A program made the position numbers and the translations under genes. Under the pieces are notes generated by a model. The model was not told the origin of the DNA. It worked only from the letters and a program-made list of their open reading frames with translations, and made no database searches. DNA of 64,000 nucleotides, from contig CP087965.1 in NCBI GenBank assembly GCA_024703855.1, positions 1,790,001-1,854,000 on the forward strand, read 5' to 3'. Shown here piece by piece: positions 1 through 10,523 of the stretch. The stretch comes from Polaromonas sp. P2-4 (GTDB lineage: Bacteria; Pseudomonadota; Gammaproteobacteria; Burkholderiales; Burkholderiaceae_C). Position 1 is the stretch's first letter; each line of letters starts with the position of its first letter.

Positions 1-415
1 TGGGCCGGGTTTTGACCGCGCCGTCCTCTGAATAAGCCGCAGCCTCCAGCGGATGAAACGGCAAGCTGGCCACCAGCATGGCGACATTGCCGTAAATCGT
101 GTCGGCCCCGGCCTGCTCCAGGCTCACCCGGGCCAGCGGCACATCCAGCTCTTCGGCCACCAGCATGGCCAGCGCCGTGTGCACGCCCTGGCCCATTTCG
201 CTGCGCGGCATGGCCAGCACGACCGAGCCGTCGGCGGCGATCTTGATCCAGCCATTGAGCACCACCCTGGTCAACTCGGGCGCGTCGGCCCCCGCCTTGG
301 CCTGCCAGGGCCGTCCGGCGCGGCCCAGCCGCGAACGGGCCGGCAGCACGCTCCAGCCGACGACCAGTGCGCCCGCCGCCCCCGCCGCGCTTAATAACCA
401 GGTTCTTCTTTTCAT
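1..415 (-). CDS. Molybdopterin-binding aldehyde/xanthine dehydrogenase-type large subunit, N-terminal part
   Basis: The gene runs off the left edge, leaving 138 N-terminal residues. The start, [20 protein letters not shown], has a twin-arginine-like KRRTWLL followed by a hydrophobic stretch, so export by Tat is likely. The later [20 protein letters not shown] segment is characteristic of the IorB/CoxL-like molybdenum hydroxylase large subunit (isoquinoline 1-oxidoreductase beta type). These enzymes oxidise aldehydes or N-heterocycles using a molybdopterin cofactor. The start codon overlaps the stop of the upstream iron-sulfur subunit gene (ATGA), so the two are translationally coupled and probably form one complex. 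The substrate cannot be told from sequence. No frame break is seen in the visible part. Confidence 0.82.
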   Translation of the reverse strand, partial: MKRRTWLLSAAGAAGALVVGWSVLPARSRLGRAGRPWQAKAGADAPELTRVVLNGWIKIAADGSVVLAMPRSEMGQGVHTALAMLVAEELDVPLARVSLEQAGADTIYGNVAMLVASLPFHPLEAAAYSEDGAVKTRP

Positions 416-903
416 GAGGTGGCCTTCCCGGCCGTACCGTTGGGCGGCACGCCCGCCGCCCGCTTGATCGCCACCCGGATCCGCTGGTAGGTGCCGCAGC
501 GGCAAATATTGGTCATGGCCGCGTCAATGTCGGCATCCGTGGGTTTGGGCGTGGTATCCAGCAGCGCGGCCGCCGCCATCAACATGCCGCTTTGGCAATA
601 ACCGCATTGCGGCACCTGCTCGGCAATCCAGGCCAGTTGCAGGGCATGGGGTTTATCGGGCGCGCCCAGCGCTTCAATCGTCTGGATGCGCTTGCCCAGC
701 ACCGTAGACACCGGCGTGACGCAGGAGCGCACCGCCTGGCCGTCCACCCGCACGGTGCAGGCGCCGCAGGCTGCCACGCCGCAGCCAAACTTGGTGCCTG
801 TCATATTCAGCACGTCGCGCAGCAGCCAGAGCAGCGGCATGTTGGGGTCGGCTTCGACCTGCACGGCGCGGCCATTGAGGTCCAGTTTGATCGGTGACTC
901 CAC
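412..903 (-). CDS. (2Fe-2S)-binding small subunit of a molybdenum hydroxylase (IorA-like)
   Basis: This 163-residue protein carries two [2Fe-2S] sites. C41, C46, C49 and C61 form the plant-ferredoxin-like cluster ([11 protein letters not shown]), and C100, C103, C134 and C136 form the second (CGYC and CRC). It is the electron-transfer subunit that passes electrons from the molybdenum site of the next gene. I chose a GTG start because AAGGAG lies six bases upstream of it. The longer in-frame ATG starts lack such a site. Its stop overlaps the start of the large subunit. Only these two subunits are visible; no FAD subunit is adjacent, as in IorAB-type enzymes. Confidence 0.88.
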   Translation of the reverse strand: MESPIKLDLNGRAVQVEADPNMPLLWLLRDVLNMTGTKFGCGVAACGACTVRVDGQAVRSCVTPVSTVLGKRIQTIEALGAPDKPHALQLAWIAEQVPQCGYCQSGMLMAAAALLDTTPKPTDADIDAAMTNICRCGTYQRIRVAIKRAAGVPPNGTAGKATS

Positions 904-1048
904 GCAGCGCTCCTTGAGGGCCATAAAAGAATAGGCCACTATAGCGACGATGCAACGGCAAATCCAGCGCCCGCCGGAGCCGGTAAACCCGGACAAATCA
1001 CCCTTTTCAGTGCGTCTTATGCCGCCACCCGGATAATCCCTAACCTAT

Positions 1049-2977
1049 ATGGCACTTATTACCCTCTTGGACGCTCAACTCGCTTTTGGGCACGTCGCGC
1101 TGCTGGACCACGCAGATTTCGCACTCGAAACCAACCAACGCATTGGCCTGATTGGCCGCAATGGCACGGGCAAATCGTCGCTCCTCAAAATCCTCGCGGG
1201 CATCGATAAACCCTGACGACGGCACCCTGCAGCTGCAGCAAAACCTGCGCATTGCCTACGTCCCGCAAGAACCCAGCCTGGACCCGCATGCTACGGTTTT
1301 TATAGCTGCCAGCGCAGGACTGGCAAGGACAAGGCACGTGGTGGAGCAATACCTGGCGGCCGACGAGCACACCGACCTGGACGCCCTGCAGTCGGAAATC
1401 GAGGCGCTGGACGGCTGGAACTGGGAGCAGCGCGTCGAAGAAACGCTGCACCGCCTGCACCTGGACAAGGACGCCATCGTCGGTTCGCTCTCGGGTGGCA
1501 CCAAAAGCGCGTGGCGCTGGCCCAGGCGCTGGTCGCCAAGCCCGATGTGCTGCTGCTTGACGAGCCAACCAACCACCTGGACCTGGACTCGATTGCCTGG
1601 CTGGAGGAACTGCTGGTCAATTTCAACGGCAGCATCATCACCATCACCCATGACCGGGCCTTTCTGGACCAGGTCGCCACCGTCATCGTCGAGCTGGACC
1701 GCGGCAAGCTGCGCCCCTACCCGGGCAATTTTGCGCAGTACCTGATCCAGAAGGAAGAGCAGATGGCGCAGGAAGCCGTCATCTTCGCCAAGGCCGACAA
1801 GCTGTTGGCGCAAGAAGAAGTGTGGATTCGCAAGGGCGTGGAAGCCCGCCGCACCCGCAGCGTGGCCCGCATTGGCCGTCTCGAAGCGCTGCGTGAGAAC
1901 CGCGCGGCGCGGCGCGACGCGGTGGGCCGGGTCAACCTGGACGTCTCCAGCGGCGACAAGAGCGGCAAGATCGTGGCCGAACTCACCGACGTGTCCAAAA
2001 GCTTTGGCCATCCAGGCGCCGAAAAAATCATCGTCAACCGTTTCAGCGCAACCTTGCTGCGTGGCGACAAGGTCGGCCTGCTGGGCCCCAACGGCGCGGG
2101 CAAAAGCACGCTGCTCAAACTCATTCTGGGCGAGTTGCAGCCCGACGTGACCACGCCGACCGGCAAGATCCGCCAGGGCGCCAATCTGCAGGTCGCCTAT
2201 TTCGACCAGATGCGCGACGCGCTGGACCTGGACGCGACGCTGGAAGACTTCATCAGCCCGGGCAGCGAGTGGGTCGAGATCAACGGCCAGAAAAAGCATG
2301 TCAAGAGCTACCTGACCGACTTTTTGTTCAGCCCCGAGCGCGCCCGCTCCCCCGTGCGCAGTTTGAGCGGCGGCGAGCGCAACCGGCTGCTGCTGGCGCG
2401 CCTGTTTGCCCGGCCTGCCAATGTGCTGGTGCTGGACGAGCCGACCAACGACCTGGACATCGACACGCTGGAGCTGCTGGAAGACCTGCTGCAAAACTAC
2501 GAAGGCACGGTGTTTTTGGTCAGCCATGACAGGCGCTTCCTGGACAACGTGGTCACCAGCACCATTGCCTACGAGGGCACGCCGGAAAACCCCGGCTTCT
2601 GGCGCGAGTACGAAGGCGGCGTGACGGACTGGATCACCCAGTCCAAACGGGCGGCCCAAATCACCGGCAGCAGCGCCAAAACCCCTGCCGCGGCTTCCAG
2701 CGCCAAAAATACCAACAAAAACACGCCTCAGCCCAATAAGGACGGGCAAGAGCCGCTATCAAAAAGAAACTGAGCTACAAAGAGCAGCGTGAGCTCGACG
2801 GCCTGCCGGCGCTGATCCAGCAGCTCGAATCGCAGCAAAAAGCCATTGAGCAGGAGCTGTTTGACGGCACGCTGTACACCAGCAACGCCAAACGCGGCCG
2901 AGCTCAATGCGCGCAACACCAAGATCGAGGAAGAGCTGATGGCGGCGTTGCAGCGCTGGGAAACGCTGTCCAGTTAA
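1049..2977 (+). CDS. uup: ABC-F family ATPase Uup (four frame breaks)
   Basis: This is a cytosolic ABC-F protein with two ATP-binding cassettes and a C-terminal coiled-coil extension typical of Uup, a ribosome- or DNA-associated factor. Visible motifs are Walker A GRNGTGKSS, signature LSGGT and Walker B VLLLDEPTNHLDL in the first cassette, and [18 protein letters not shown] and VLVLDEPTNDLDI in the second. Reading continues after the apparent stop near 2773 as the Uup C-terminal domain (KLSYKEQRELDGLPAL) to TAA at 2975-2977. Frame breaks lie near 1212 (extra C), 1507 (A missing from an A-run), 2765 (A missing) and 2897 (extra G). Two stretches, near 1290-1333 and 2719-2766, resemble the family intergenic repeat. 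They fall in spots where ABC-F proteins vary in length. Confidence 0.88.
1290..1333 (+). repeat. Repeat-family fragment inside uup
   Basis: GCTACGGTTTTTATAGCTGC followed by an AGCGC stretch resembles the A/T-rich core plus GC-rich tail of the intergenic repeat at 4901 and 57050. It adds residues between the first Walker A region and the VVEQYL segment of Uup. The match is weaker than in the intergenic copies. Confidence 0.4.
2719..2766 (-). repeat. Repeat-family copy inside the uup linker
   Basis: Read on the minus strand, it shows TTTTTGATAGC, then TTGCCCGTCCTTATTGGGC and TGAGGC. This parallels the intergenic copy at 4901-4955 (ATAGCCACTTGCGCCCG, then AAAGGGCCAGAGGC). It lies in the variable linker between the second cassette and the Uup C-terminal domain and is read through as protein. 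Confidence 0.5.
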
Positions 2978-2984
2978 CCCTCCC

Positions 2985-3011
2985 GCCGGGCGCGCCACTT
3001 GAACGCCCGGC
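2985..3011 (+). terminator. Hairpin downstream of uup
   Basis: GCCGGGCG and CGCCCGGC form a perfect 8-bp stem with an 11-base loop, starting eight bases after the uup stop. There is no T-run after it, so intrinsic termination is only a possibility. Confidence 0.4.
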
Positions 3012-3135
3012 TGGCGCCAGGCGCAGCGCTGTCGGGCAAAGCGCCTACAAAATCTCGCGCCGAAAGCGGGCGATTCGCGGTGCTTTGAAACAGCGGCCTG
3101 GGCTAAAGTGGTTGCATCCCCAAAGCCCGCTTTTC

Positions 3136-4793
3136 ATGCCCACCCGCACCACGCCTTCTGTTTGCCCACCCTTCGCACCCTGGCGCTGGCTCAGCCTGCT
3201 GCTGCTCAGTGCATGGCTGCCCGGTTGCGCCTCTTTGCCCGCTGAGGTCGACCGGCCGGTCTCCTCAGCGCTGGCCACCCCAGAAGGCACCGCGCTGGGG
3301 CGGGCCGTGCAGGCCAGGGCCGCCAGCGCCGGCACCCGCAACGACTCCGGTTTTGCCCTGGTCAACAGCGCCGAGCTGGCCTTTACCAGCCGCATGGCCC
3401 TGATCAATGCCGCACAGAAAACGCTGGACATCCAGTACTACGCCATCTTTGCCGACGAAACCACAGAACGCATGTTTGACGCCCTGCGCGCTGCGGCTGC
3501 ACGCGGCGTGCGCATTCGCATCCTGCTGGACGACTTCAACACCACTGGCAAAAATGCCCAGGTGTTGAAGCTGGCCGTTGAAAACAACATCGATCTGCGG
3601 CTGTTCAACCCCCTGCCGGGCGGGCGCGGCTCCATGTTCTTGCGCATCCTGGGCAACCTCAAGGACTCGGCGCGCATGCAGCGGCGCATGCACAACAAGA
3701 TTTTTGTCGCCGACAACGCGGTCGCCATCACCGGCGGGCGCAACCTGGGCGAAACCTATTTTGGCCAGGGCGAAACCACCAATTTCATCGACGCCGACGT
3801 GCTGGCGGCCGGCCGTATTGTGCGCGAGCTGTCGCGCAGCTTTGACCAGTACTGGAACAACCCGCTGGCCTACCCGGTGCAGTCGCTGATGACGGCCAAG
3901 CAGATCGAGGCGCTAAAACCGCAGCCGTCGCCGCCAACCGCCGCCCAGCCAGCCGCCGGCCAAGCCGCCGCCCCCACGACCTCCACCGCCACGGCGCGCA
4001 CCACCACCGCGCTCGATGGTTCCGTCAGCGTCATCGAGCCGCTGCCCGACAGCACCAACCTGGCGTTGCTGGACTGGACCTGGGCACCGTCGGTGCTGCT
4101 GGTTGACCAGGCATCCAAGATTGCCGCCGATGCCGATGACGTGGAAGAAGCGCAGGACACGACCGTCGACGGCCTGCTGCAGCTGATGGCGCAGGCCAAA
4201 AGCGATTTGCTGGTCGTCTCGCCCTACTTTGTGCCGGGCCCGCGCATGATGGCGCAGCTCGCCGCCATCCGGCAAAAGGCGTGCGCATCCGCGTGCTGAC
4301 CAACTCGCTGGCGTCCAACGACGCGCCGGCCGCGCATGTCGGTTATGCCCGCTACCGCAAAGAGCTGCTGGCCATGGGCATAGTGATGTACGAAATGCGC
4401 GCCGAGCAGGCAGGCAAACTCACCCGCTTCGGTGCGCTGGGCAGTTCCGGTTCGGCCGGCGGCTCACGCGCCAGCCTGCATTCCAAGATGGTTGTACTGG
4501 ACGACCGGCTGCTGGTGGTCGGTTCGATGAATCTGGATCTGCGCTCGCAATTGCAGAACAGCGAAGTGGCGCTGGTGATCCGCAGCCGCAAGCTCGCCGG
4601 CGAAACCACACGGCTGATTGAACCGGCGCTGGCGAAAGGTGCCTACAAGGTCGAGCTGCTGGATGGCCAGCTGGTCTGGCGCGCGCCTCAGGGCTCGGCA
4701 CTGGCCGACTCCAAAACAGAACCCGATGCCAGCGTCGGGCTGAAGCTGATGCTCAAGGTGATTGGGCCGTTTGCGCCGGAAGAGATGCTTTGA
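3136..4793 (+). CDS. Phospholipase D-family lipoprotein (cardiolipin synthase-like), one frame break
   Basis: This is a membrane-anchored PLD-superfamily enzyme of the cardiolipin synthase C/YmdC type, which would transfer phosphatidyl groups. The N-terminus carries a lipoprotein signal ending in the lipobox LPGC. Two HKD motifs are visible, MHNKIFVADNAVAITGGRN and LHSKMVVLDDRLLVVGSMN, as expected for an enzyme built of two PLD halves. Between them is an Ala/Pro/Thr-rich linker near 3910-4020. The frame breaks near 4276, where one G seems to be missing before GVRIRVLTNSLASND. I prefer the ATG at 3136 because it sits just before the signal peptide; an in-frame upstream start at 3085 also exists. 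The gene stands alone. Confidence 0.82.
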
Positions 4794-4900
4794 GGGGCTG
4801 ACTTGCCTGTTTTGAGCGATTTCAGGCATCTTTTTGGCCTCTAAACCCATGAATGCGGGCGGCAGCCAGCTATTGAAGCGCAAGCGGTCAGCCGCAAGTT

Positions 4901-4955
4901 GCTATCAATTAAATAGCCACTTGCGCCCGTACTTAAAGGGCCAGAGGCCTAAAAG
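4901..4955 (+). repeat. Intergenic repeat, palindromic core plus tail
   Basis: The core GCTATCAATTAAATAGC is a near-palindrome, followed by ACTTGCGCCCG and GGGCCAGAGGCC. The same design recurs at 8768-8822, 40927-40980 and 57050-57100. I see no gene in 4794-4979 apart from this repeat. Confidence 0.7.
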
Positions 4956-4979
4956 ACCCATAAAAAAGCCGAAAAACCG

Positions 4980-5964
4980 TCACTCCGGCTCAATCCCCGC
5001 TCCTTTGATGATCCGGCCCCATTTCAGCGTCTCGGCCACCTGAAACTTGCGCAACTCTTCCGGGTTGCTGGTGAAAACCCTCGGTGCCGCTGGCCTGGTA
5101 GAAAGGTGCCGCCGAGCTGCTGCGGGCCGCCTTGGCCAGCATGTCGCTCAGTTTGGCCGTCACCTCGGCGGGGGTGCCGGCCGGCGCGTAGGCGGCAAAC
5201 CAGTAGGTCATTTCATAACCCTTGACACCGGCCTCGGCGATGGTCGGCAGCTCGGGCGCCAGCGGCGAGCGCTGCTTGGTTGACACCCCCAGCGCCTTGA
5301 GCTTGCCGGCCTTGACCTGCGGCAGGCCGGTGGCCATGTCGGTGATCATCATGTCGATCTGGCCGCCCAGCAGGTCGGTCACGGCGGGCGGGTTGCTCTT
5401 GTAGGGAATGTTCAGGATGTAGGTGCCCGTCATCTGCTTGAACAGCTCGCCCGCCACGCGGCTGGACGAACTGCCGCTGCCAAACGACAGCCTGCCCGGT
5501 TTGGATTTGGCCAGCGCAATGAACTCGCTGACGTTGGTCACCGGCAGCGCCGGATTGACGACCATGATCTGGCCGCCGCGACCCAGGGCGGTGAGCGGCG
5601 CGAAGTCCTTGACCGGGTCGTAAGGCAGCTTTTTGAACAAATGCTCGTTGGCGGCCTGCGTGGTGTTGGTGGTGATGAAAACGGTGTAACCATCGGGTTT
5701 GGCCTTGGCCGCCACCTGGGCGCCGATAAAGCTGTTGGCACCGGGTTTGTTGTCCACCACCACCGTGACCTTGCTGTCGTTGGTCACGGCCTGGCCGATG
5801 GCGCGCGCCAGCTGGTCAGTGGCGCTGCCGGCGGCAAAGGGCACGACGAAGGTGATGGGTTTGTCGGGAAAGCCCTGCGCCTGCACGAGGCCGGGCGCCA
5901 GCGCACACACGGCAGCCACAGCCAGCATCACAGGACGGATGCGGGTAGTCATTAATGAGTTCAT
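4980..5964 (-). CDS. Tripartite tricarboxylate transporter (Bug family) substrate-binding protein, one frame break
   Basis: This is a periplasmic Bug/TctC-type receptor of about 325 residues. It has a signal peptide (RPVMLAVAAVCALAPG) and the family landmarks FPDKPITFVVPFAAGSATD near the mature start and a YTVFITTNTT-type loop. An AGGAG ribosome site lies before ATG 5964. Near 5067 one extra T shifts the frame. The corrected C-terminus reads EGFTSNPEELRKF and ends at TGA 4980-4982. No TctA/TctB membrane genes are adjacent, which is usual for the many orphan Bug proteins of this family. Its place behind the AtuA pair suggests that it captures the organic acid those genes process. Confidence 0.85.
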
Positions 5965-5995
5965 GTTTGTCTCCTTCTAGTTAAAAATCAAAAAA

Positions 5996-6373
5996 TCAGT
6001 AAGGGTCAGGCCCGGCCAGCAAGACTGCCAGCGCAGCGGGAACCTCAATCGGTAAATCCAGCAGCCAGAACGACAGCGCCTTGCCGTGCGTGTCGAGGTT
6101 GAGCGCGTCATTGACGCCGCCATCAAGCACGTCGTCGAGCACAAAGTTCATGGCATGAAGTAGCGGCAATTCAAAACGCTGCACGCGGCCGGGCCGGCGG
6201 TGGGCAAAGTGGCGCGCCACCGCCGCATCCGTCACTTGCGCCAGCAGCACAGGGTAAAGCTCCGGGTGCCAGGCGATCACGCTGATATTGGAGCGGTTGC
6301 CCTTGTCGCCGGTGCGCCCGTGGGCTGCCCGGTACAGCGGCACGGTCATCATGGGGGTATTCGTGCTGCTCAT
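5996..6373 (-). CDS. AtuA-like ferredoxin-fold protein (small partner of AtuA)
   Basis: This 125-residue protein matches the C-terminal ferredoxin-fold region that is fused to AtuA in some organisms and encoded separately here (RTGDKGNRSNISVIAW, then LPLLHAMNFVLDDVLDGG). The ATG overlaps the stop of the upstream AtuA gene, implying coupled translation and a two-subunit complex. The family is linked to acyclic-terpene and acyl-CoA hydration; the exact reaction in this operon is unknown. The frame is intact. Confidence 0.72.
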   Translation of the reverse strand: MSSTNTPMMTVPLYRAAHGRTGDKGNRSNISVIAWHPELYPVLLAQVTDAAVARHFAHRRPGRVQRFELPLLHAMNFVLDDVLDGGVNDALNLDTHGKALSFWLLDLPIEVPAALAVLLAGPDPY

Positions 6374-7732
6374 ACGGCGTCCAACATCTCGAAAAACACA
6401 GGCACCGCTTCACGCGGCACCAGGCACGACAGGGTGTTGAGCCGCGGTGTCAGCGCGGTGCGCACGCCGCCGCCGCCGGCCGGGCCGCAGCAGTACAGCG
6501 CAGTCGCCTCGCGCGGCAAGCGTTCCGCCTGCGCCCGGTCGGCGTGGGTAGCGGCCACACGCAGGCGCACGTCGCGCGCATCGCCCGCGGCGGTCGCCGC
6601 CAGCAGGCGGCCGGCGTCGTCGCCCATGATGCTCAGCGCGCCTATCAAATCCACGCGCAGGCTCAGCCCCGGCAGGCGCTGGCGCAGCACCTCGGCGGCC
6701 AGGCGGGCACGCGCTTCGGCGCGCGGACCGGCATAAGAAATTTCGCCTTCGGCCAGCCAGCCCCCTTCATGGCAGACATTGACCTTCAGGCTGGATGGCC
6801 GCGCGTGGCCGCGCACACCCGTCAGGGCCACGCGGTCCGGCGCCAGCAGCTCGATCTGCGCGGCGCTGATGTCGGCCACCACGTCGGGCGTCAGGTAGGC
6901 GGCCGGGTCATGCACCTCGTACAGCAGCTGCTCCTTGACGCTGGCCAGACTGACCAGCCCGCCAGTGTGCGCCGCCTTGCCGATGATGCAGTGGCCGTCG
7001 CTGCTGATCTCGGCAATCGGGTAACCCACGGCGTGCAGATCCGGCACCTCCTTGTAGCCGGGGTCGGCAAAATAACCACCGCAGACCTGCGCGCCACATT
7101 CGAGCAAATGCCCGGCCATGGTGGCACGGGCCAGCCGGTCCCAGTCATCGGCACGCCAGCCGAAATGCGACATGGCCGGCCCGACCGTCAGCGACGGGTC
7201 GGCCACGCGCCCGGCCACCACAATCTGCGCGCCGGCGTCCAGCGCGGCGGCAATCGCCTCGGCGCCGATGTAGGCGTTGGCGCTGACCATCTGGAGGTGG
7301 TCAATCGCTGCGCCCAGTTGCTCGCGCAGCAGCGGGCGATGCGGCGCACCCGACAAATCGTCACCGCCGACCACGGCAATGCGCGGCGCGGGCAAGCCCA
7401 GTTCCTGGGCCATCTTGCGGATATGCCGCGCCGCCGCCAGCGGGTTGGCCGCGCCAAAGTTGCTGACGATGCGAATGCCATGCTGCAGGCAGCGCGCCAG
7501 CACCGGCCGCAGCAGGTCGTCCAGCAGCGGTTCAAAACCGGCATCGGGGTCGGCGCGGCGGCGCAACTGCGCCAGCGCCAAGGTGCGTTCGGCCAGGGTT
7601 TCAAAAATCAGGAAGGCCGGGCCGCCCCTGCGCAATCAGCATGTCGACCACGGGGCCGGCGGCATCGACCCGGTCGCCGGAAAAACCGGCGGCGCAGCCA
7701 ATCAGAAGAGGGGAAGAGGCGGATGGGGTCAT
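6370..7732 (-). CDS. Acyclic terpene utilisation AtuA-family protein (DUF1446), one frame break
   Basis: This protein is about 450 residues long. The N-terminus LLIGCAAGFSGDRVDAAGPV joins, after one extra G near 7625, to GGPAFLIFETLAERTLALAQ and the long AtuA domain, which includes GCGGG-free motifs such as VGYPIAEISSDG and HTGGLVSL. AtuA-family proteins act in terpene or acyl-CoA catabolism, probably as hydratase-like subunits. It leads a three-gene minus-strand operon with the small AtuA partner and a Bug receptor. The divergent LysR gene begins 90 bp away and probably controls it. Confidence 0.78.
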
Positions 7733-7796
7733 GGGTGTGTTCTCAATGCCTTCGAATTTAGGCGCGTGCCGGCTATTTGTAAAATAGAAAGTTCAT

Positions 7797-7823
7797 ATTG
7801 ATTCACTTGAAAATCAAATCAAT
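7797..7823. promoter_or_regulatory. Candidate LysR operator overlapping the regulator start
   Basis: ATTGATT and AATCAAT form 7-bp inverted arms 13 bases apart, and TTGAAAATCAA nests inside them. The site lies in the short divergent region between the AtuA operon and the LysR gene and overlaps the ATG at 7822. This would suit autoregulation; it is inferred from symmetry only. Confidence 0.4.
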
Positions 7824-8750
7824 GACCAGCCCTACTTCACGCGACTCACGCCCGCCAGCGCGCAACCCGAATCTTTCGACGCGGCAGTTGCGCGCCTTTC
7901 TGGCGCTGGCCGAGCAGCGCAGCTTCACCCGCGCCGCCGCCGCGTGCCACCTGTCGCAGCCCGCCTTCAGCGCCCTGATCCGCACGCTGGAAAACGAGCT
8001 CAACACCCGCCTGTTTGACCGCGACACACGCAGCGTGCAACTGAGCGCCGAAGGGCGTTTGTTTGAAACCTCGGCACGCCAGCTGATGGGGGATTTCAGC
8101 GTCGCCGTCAACGACCTCAGCGACCACGTCGAGCGCCGCAAAGGCCGCGTGCATGTCGCGGCCCTGCCCTCACTGGCGGCGGGCTGGCTGCCGGCGATAT
8201 TTGCCGAGTTCAAAAAACCTGGCCCGGCATAGCCCTGAATCTCAGCGACCTGTTGTCGGACCCCTGCATCGACCTGGTGCGCAGCGGCAAGGCCGACTTT
8301 GCTCTCGCCTCCACCGGCACCAGCCACGCCGGCCTGAATACCCAACTGCTGTGCACCGACAAGTTTTACCTGGTGTGCCGCAAAGACCACCCGCTGGCGA
8401 CCGAAAAAGTGCTGACGCTGAAAAAGCTGGTTCCCTACCCGTTTATCCACATGTCACGCAACAGCAGCGTGCGCCAGGCGCTCGATGCCGCTTTGCATCC
8501 GCTGCAGACGAATACGGTGCTGGAGGTCGATCAGTTGGCGACGGTGACAGGCATGGTGGAGGCGGGTTTGGGCATCAGCGTGGTGCCGGCGCTGACGCTG
8601 TTTCACTTTGAACGCAAGAGTTTGGTAACCCGGCCTTTGGCGATTCCGAACCTGACACGAAAGATTTATGTGGTGCGCCGGCAGGAGGGGAGCTTGTCGG
8701 TTGCCGCGCAGGCTTTGCATGATTTGATTGTTTTGCGGATGAAGGGGTGA
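7822..8750 (+). CDS. LysR-family transcriptional regulator, one frame break
   Basis: This is a typical LysR regulator of about 309 residues. The N-terminal winged helix reads LSTRQLRAFLALAEQRSFTRAAAACHLSQPAFS, and the effector domain begins near RGRVHVAALPSLAAGWLP. One A is missing from an A-run near 8217; the corrected reading is EFKKTWPGIALNLSDLLSD. I chose ATG 7822; a TTG at 7798 is also in frame. It is divergent from the AtuA/Bug operon, the classic arrangement for a LysR gene and its target. Confidence 0.83.
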
Positions 8751-8767
8751 CCCTCTATGCCGGGCAT

Positions 8768-8822
8768 GTTTTTAGTCTCTAGCCCTTTGAATATGGGCGC
8801 GGGTAGCTATTGAATTAATAGC
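8768..8822 (-). repeat. Intergenic repeat copy
   Basis: The core GCTATTGAATTAATAGC at 8806-8822 has its GC-rich tail to the left, so the element is in minus orientation compared with 4901. The rest of 8751-8954 shows no gene. Confidence 0.65.
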
Positions 8823-8954
8823 GATTTACTTTCACCATGCAGAGACGCGCTGACTGAGTTGGCCACCATCTCCTGCGGGTGACACAAAGTTCTGGCTTAC
8901 ATGCTCACGTCTATCGCGATGGCGTGACGATACAGGACGCCTGCATGACCCAGG

Positions 8955-9398
<444 letters not shown>

Positions 9399-9947
9399 TC
9401 ATGCAATGGCAGAAGTGGGCCATCCGGCACGAGCCGCTCTGCGCAGGCCGGACCGAACAACCATGCGATGGAACGGGGCGATGAGCAGGATGTACGCCCG
9501 CCCCAAGCGATTGTGGCAATGCACGACGGTTGACACGATCAAGTAGGGTGTGCTTTCCGCAGACACCGTTCTTGTCTGGTGCAACACCGACAGCCTGAAG
9601 TCGAGATGTTTGTCGTCTTCGCCCAAAAGAATCTCGTGCGTGCTTGTCTCATAAATCTTGAAGATGTAGATACGCTTGTCGCCACTTGACCCATCCGGTC
9701 TCTGCAGCTGCTTTGATGTCTTGAGGCCAAATCCGGCAACCAGCGCGTCACGTAGTCGCATGAGCGTCGCAACCCACGGCGCTTGCTGGGAGAAGAGGAA
9801 ACGTGCAAGCAATTCAGGGTCGGTGATGGCGTCCTTCGGCAAACGAATCGCATAGGCATCAGCCAGATCCGTTGTGTCGTACATGCGAGACACCGCCGAT
9901 TCGCTGGGCAGTGCCACGGAGCTTACGGACCAATTGTTGTTATGCAT
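9399..9947 (-). CDS. DUF2867 domain-containing protein
   Basis: This 182-residue cytosolic protein carries the DUF2867 pattern DAYAIRLPKDA, then APWVATLMRLRDALV and FGLKTS near the N-terminus. It continues with IYIFKIYETSTHEILLGEDD and a LDFRLSV strand. No function is established for the family. It lies in the lower-GC patch with its neighbours on the same strand but 145 bp or more apart, so it is probably a separate unit. Confidence 0.7.
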   Translation of the reverse strand: MHNNNWSVSSVALPSESAVSRMYDTTDLADAYAIRLPKDAITDPELLARFLFSQQAPWVATLMRLRDALVAGFGLKTSKQLQRPDGSSGDKRIYIFKIYETSTHEILLGEDDKHLDFRLSVLHQTRTVSAESTPYLIVSTVVHCHNRLGRAYILLIAPFHRMVVRSGLRRAARAGWPTSAIA

Positions 9948-10009
9948 GGGTAGGTGATGCCGAAGTAAAGTTCTAAGGGCTGACGATTAGATCGCGTAGT
10001 GCACGAATG

Positions 10010-10411
10010 TCACAGATGCCGGGTCTCGGCTGGCGGCGAATGCCAATTGTCGTTGCGGCCGTCCACGTAAGTGATTGGGGCATTGACGAGCTCGTCGGCA
10101 GACACATCGTCGAGGCATGTCACGCTGACTCCGTAGAGTCTTCCGAACTCCGGCGAATTGCCAAGCCCGAAGGAGCGCACCCCGCAGTGCTTGCAAAAGA
10201 AGTGGTGGTTGTTCCTTGTGTTGAACAGGTATTCGGTCAGCTCAGACTCGCCTGCGAGTAAGCGGAATGACTCCGGCTTGACGATCGCCGGCCAAAATCG
10301 TGTCTTGGTACAGATCGAGCAATTGCATCGGAACGTCCCTTGGCTCAAGTCAATGTTCGCCTCAAAGCGAACCGCACCGCAGTGGCAACTGCCATGGTAT
10401 GTCTTCATCAC
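10010..10411 (-). CDS. GFA (glutathione-dependent formaldehyde-activating enzyme/CENP-V) family protein
   Basis: This 133-residue zinc-binding protein has the family ligands [10 protein letters not shown] near residue 9, CNCSICTKT near 29 and [12 protein letters not shown] near 72. GFA-fold proteins bind glutathione or other small thiols. Many are annotated by fold only, so a true formaldehyde role should not be assumed. The frame is intact. A second ATG directly follows the first. Confidence 0.78.
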   Translation of the reverse strand: MMKTYHGSCHCGAVRFEANIDLSQGTFRCNCSICTKTRFWPAIVKPESFRLLAGESELTEYLFNTRNNHHFFCKHCGVRSFGLGNSPEFGRLYGVSVTCLDDVSADELVNAPITYVDGRNDNWHSPPAETRHL

Positions 10412-10523
10412 TTTCAGTTTCCTCCACGTTGAGTGAGTGACGGGTGTTGCCCCCTAATACTGCTTTTATAGGCGGCTACAAACCGCCACATGAAACTCCG
10501 CAGCCCGCCTTTGCAATCCGCGG

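Noticed and set aside
1256..2749. A 497-residue open frame on the minus strand opposite uup
   Set aside because: It is an antisense shadow of a GC-rich coding region; the plus strand shows clear ABC-F motifs and the antisense text resembles no family.
1205..2900. Programmed ribosomal frameshifting in uup and other genes
   Set aside because: Breaks occur at many different motifs in unrelated genes without slippery heptamers plus structures; sequencing error is simpler.
6544..7761. A 405-residue open frame antisense to the AtuA gene
   Set aside because: Same codon-bias shadow; no ribosome site and no family likeness.
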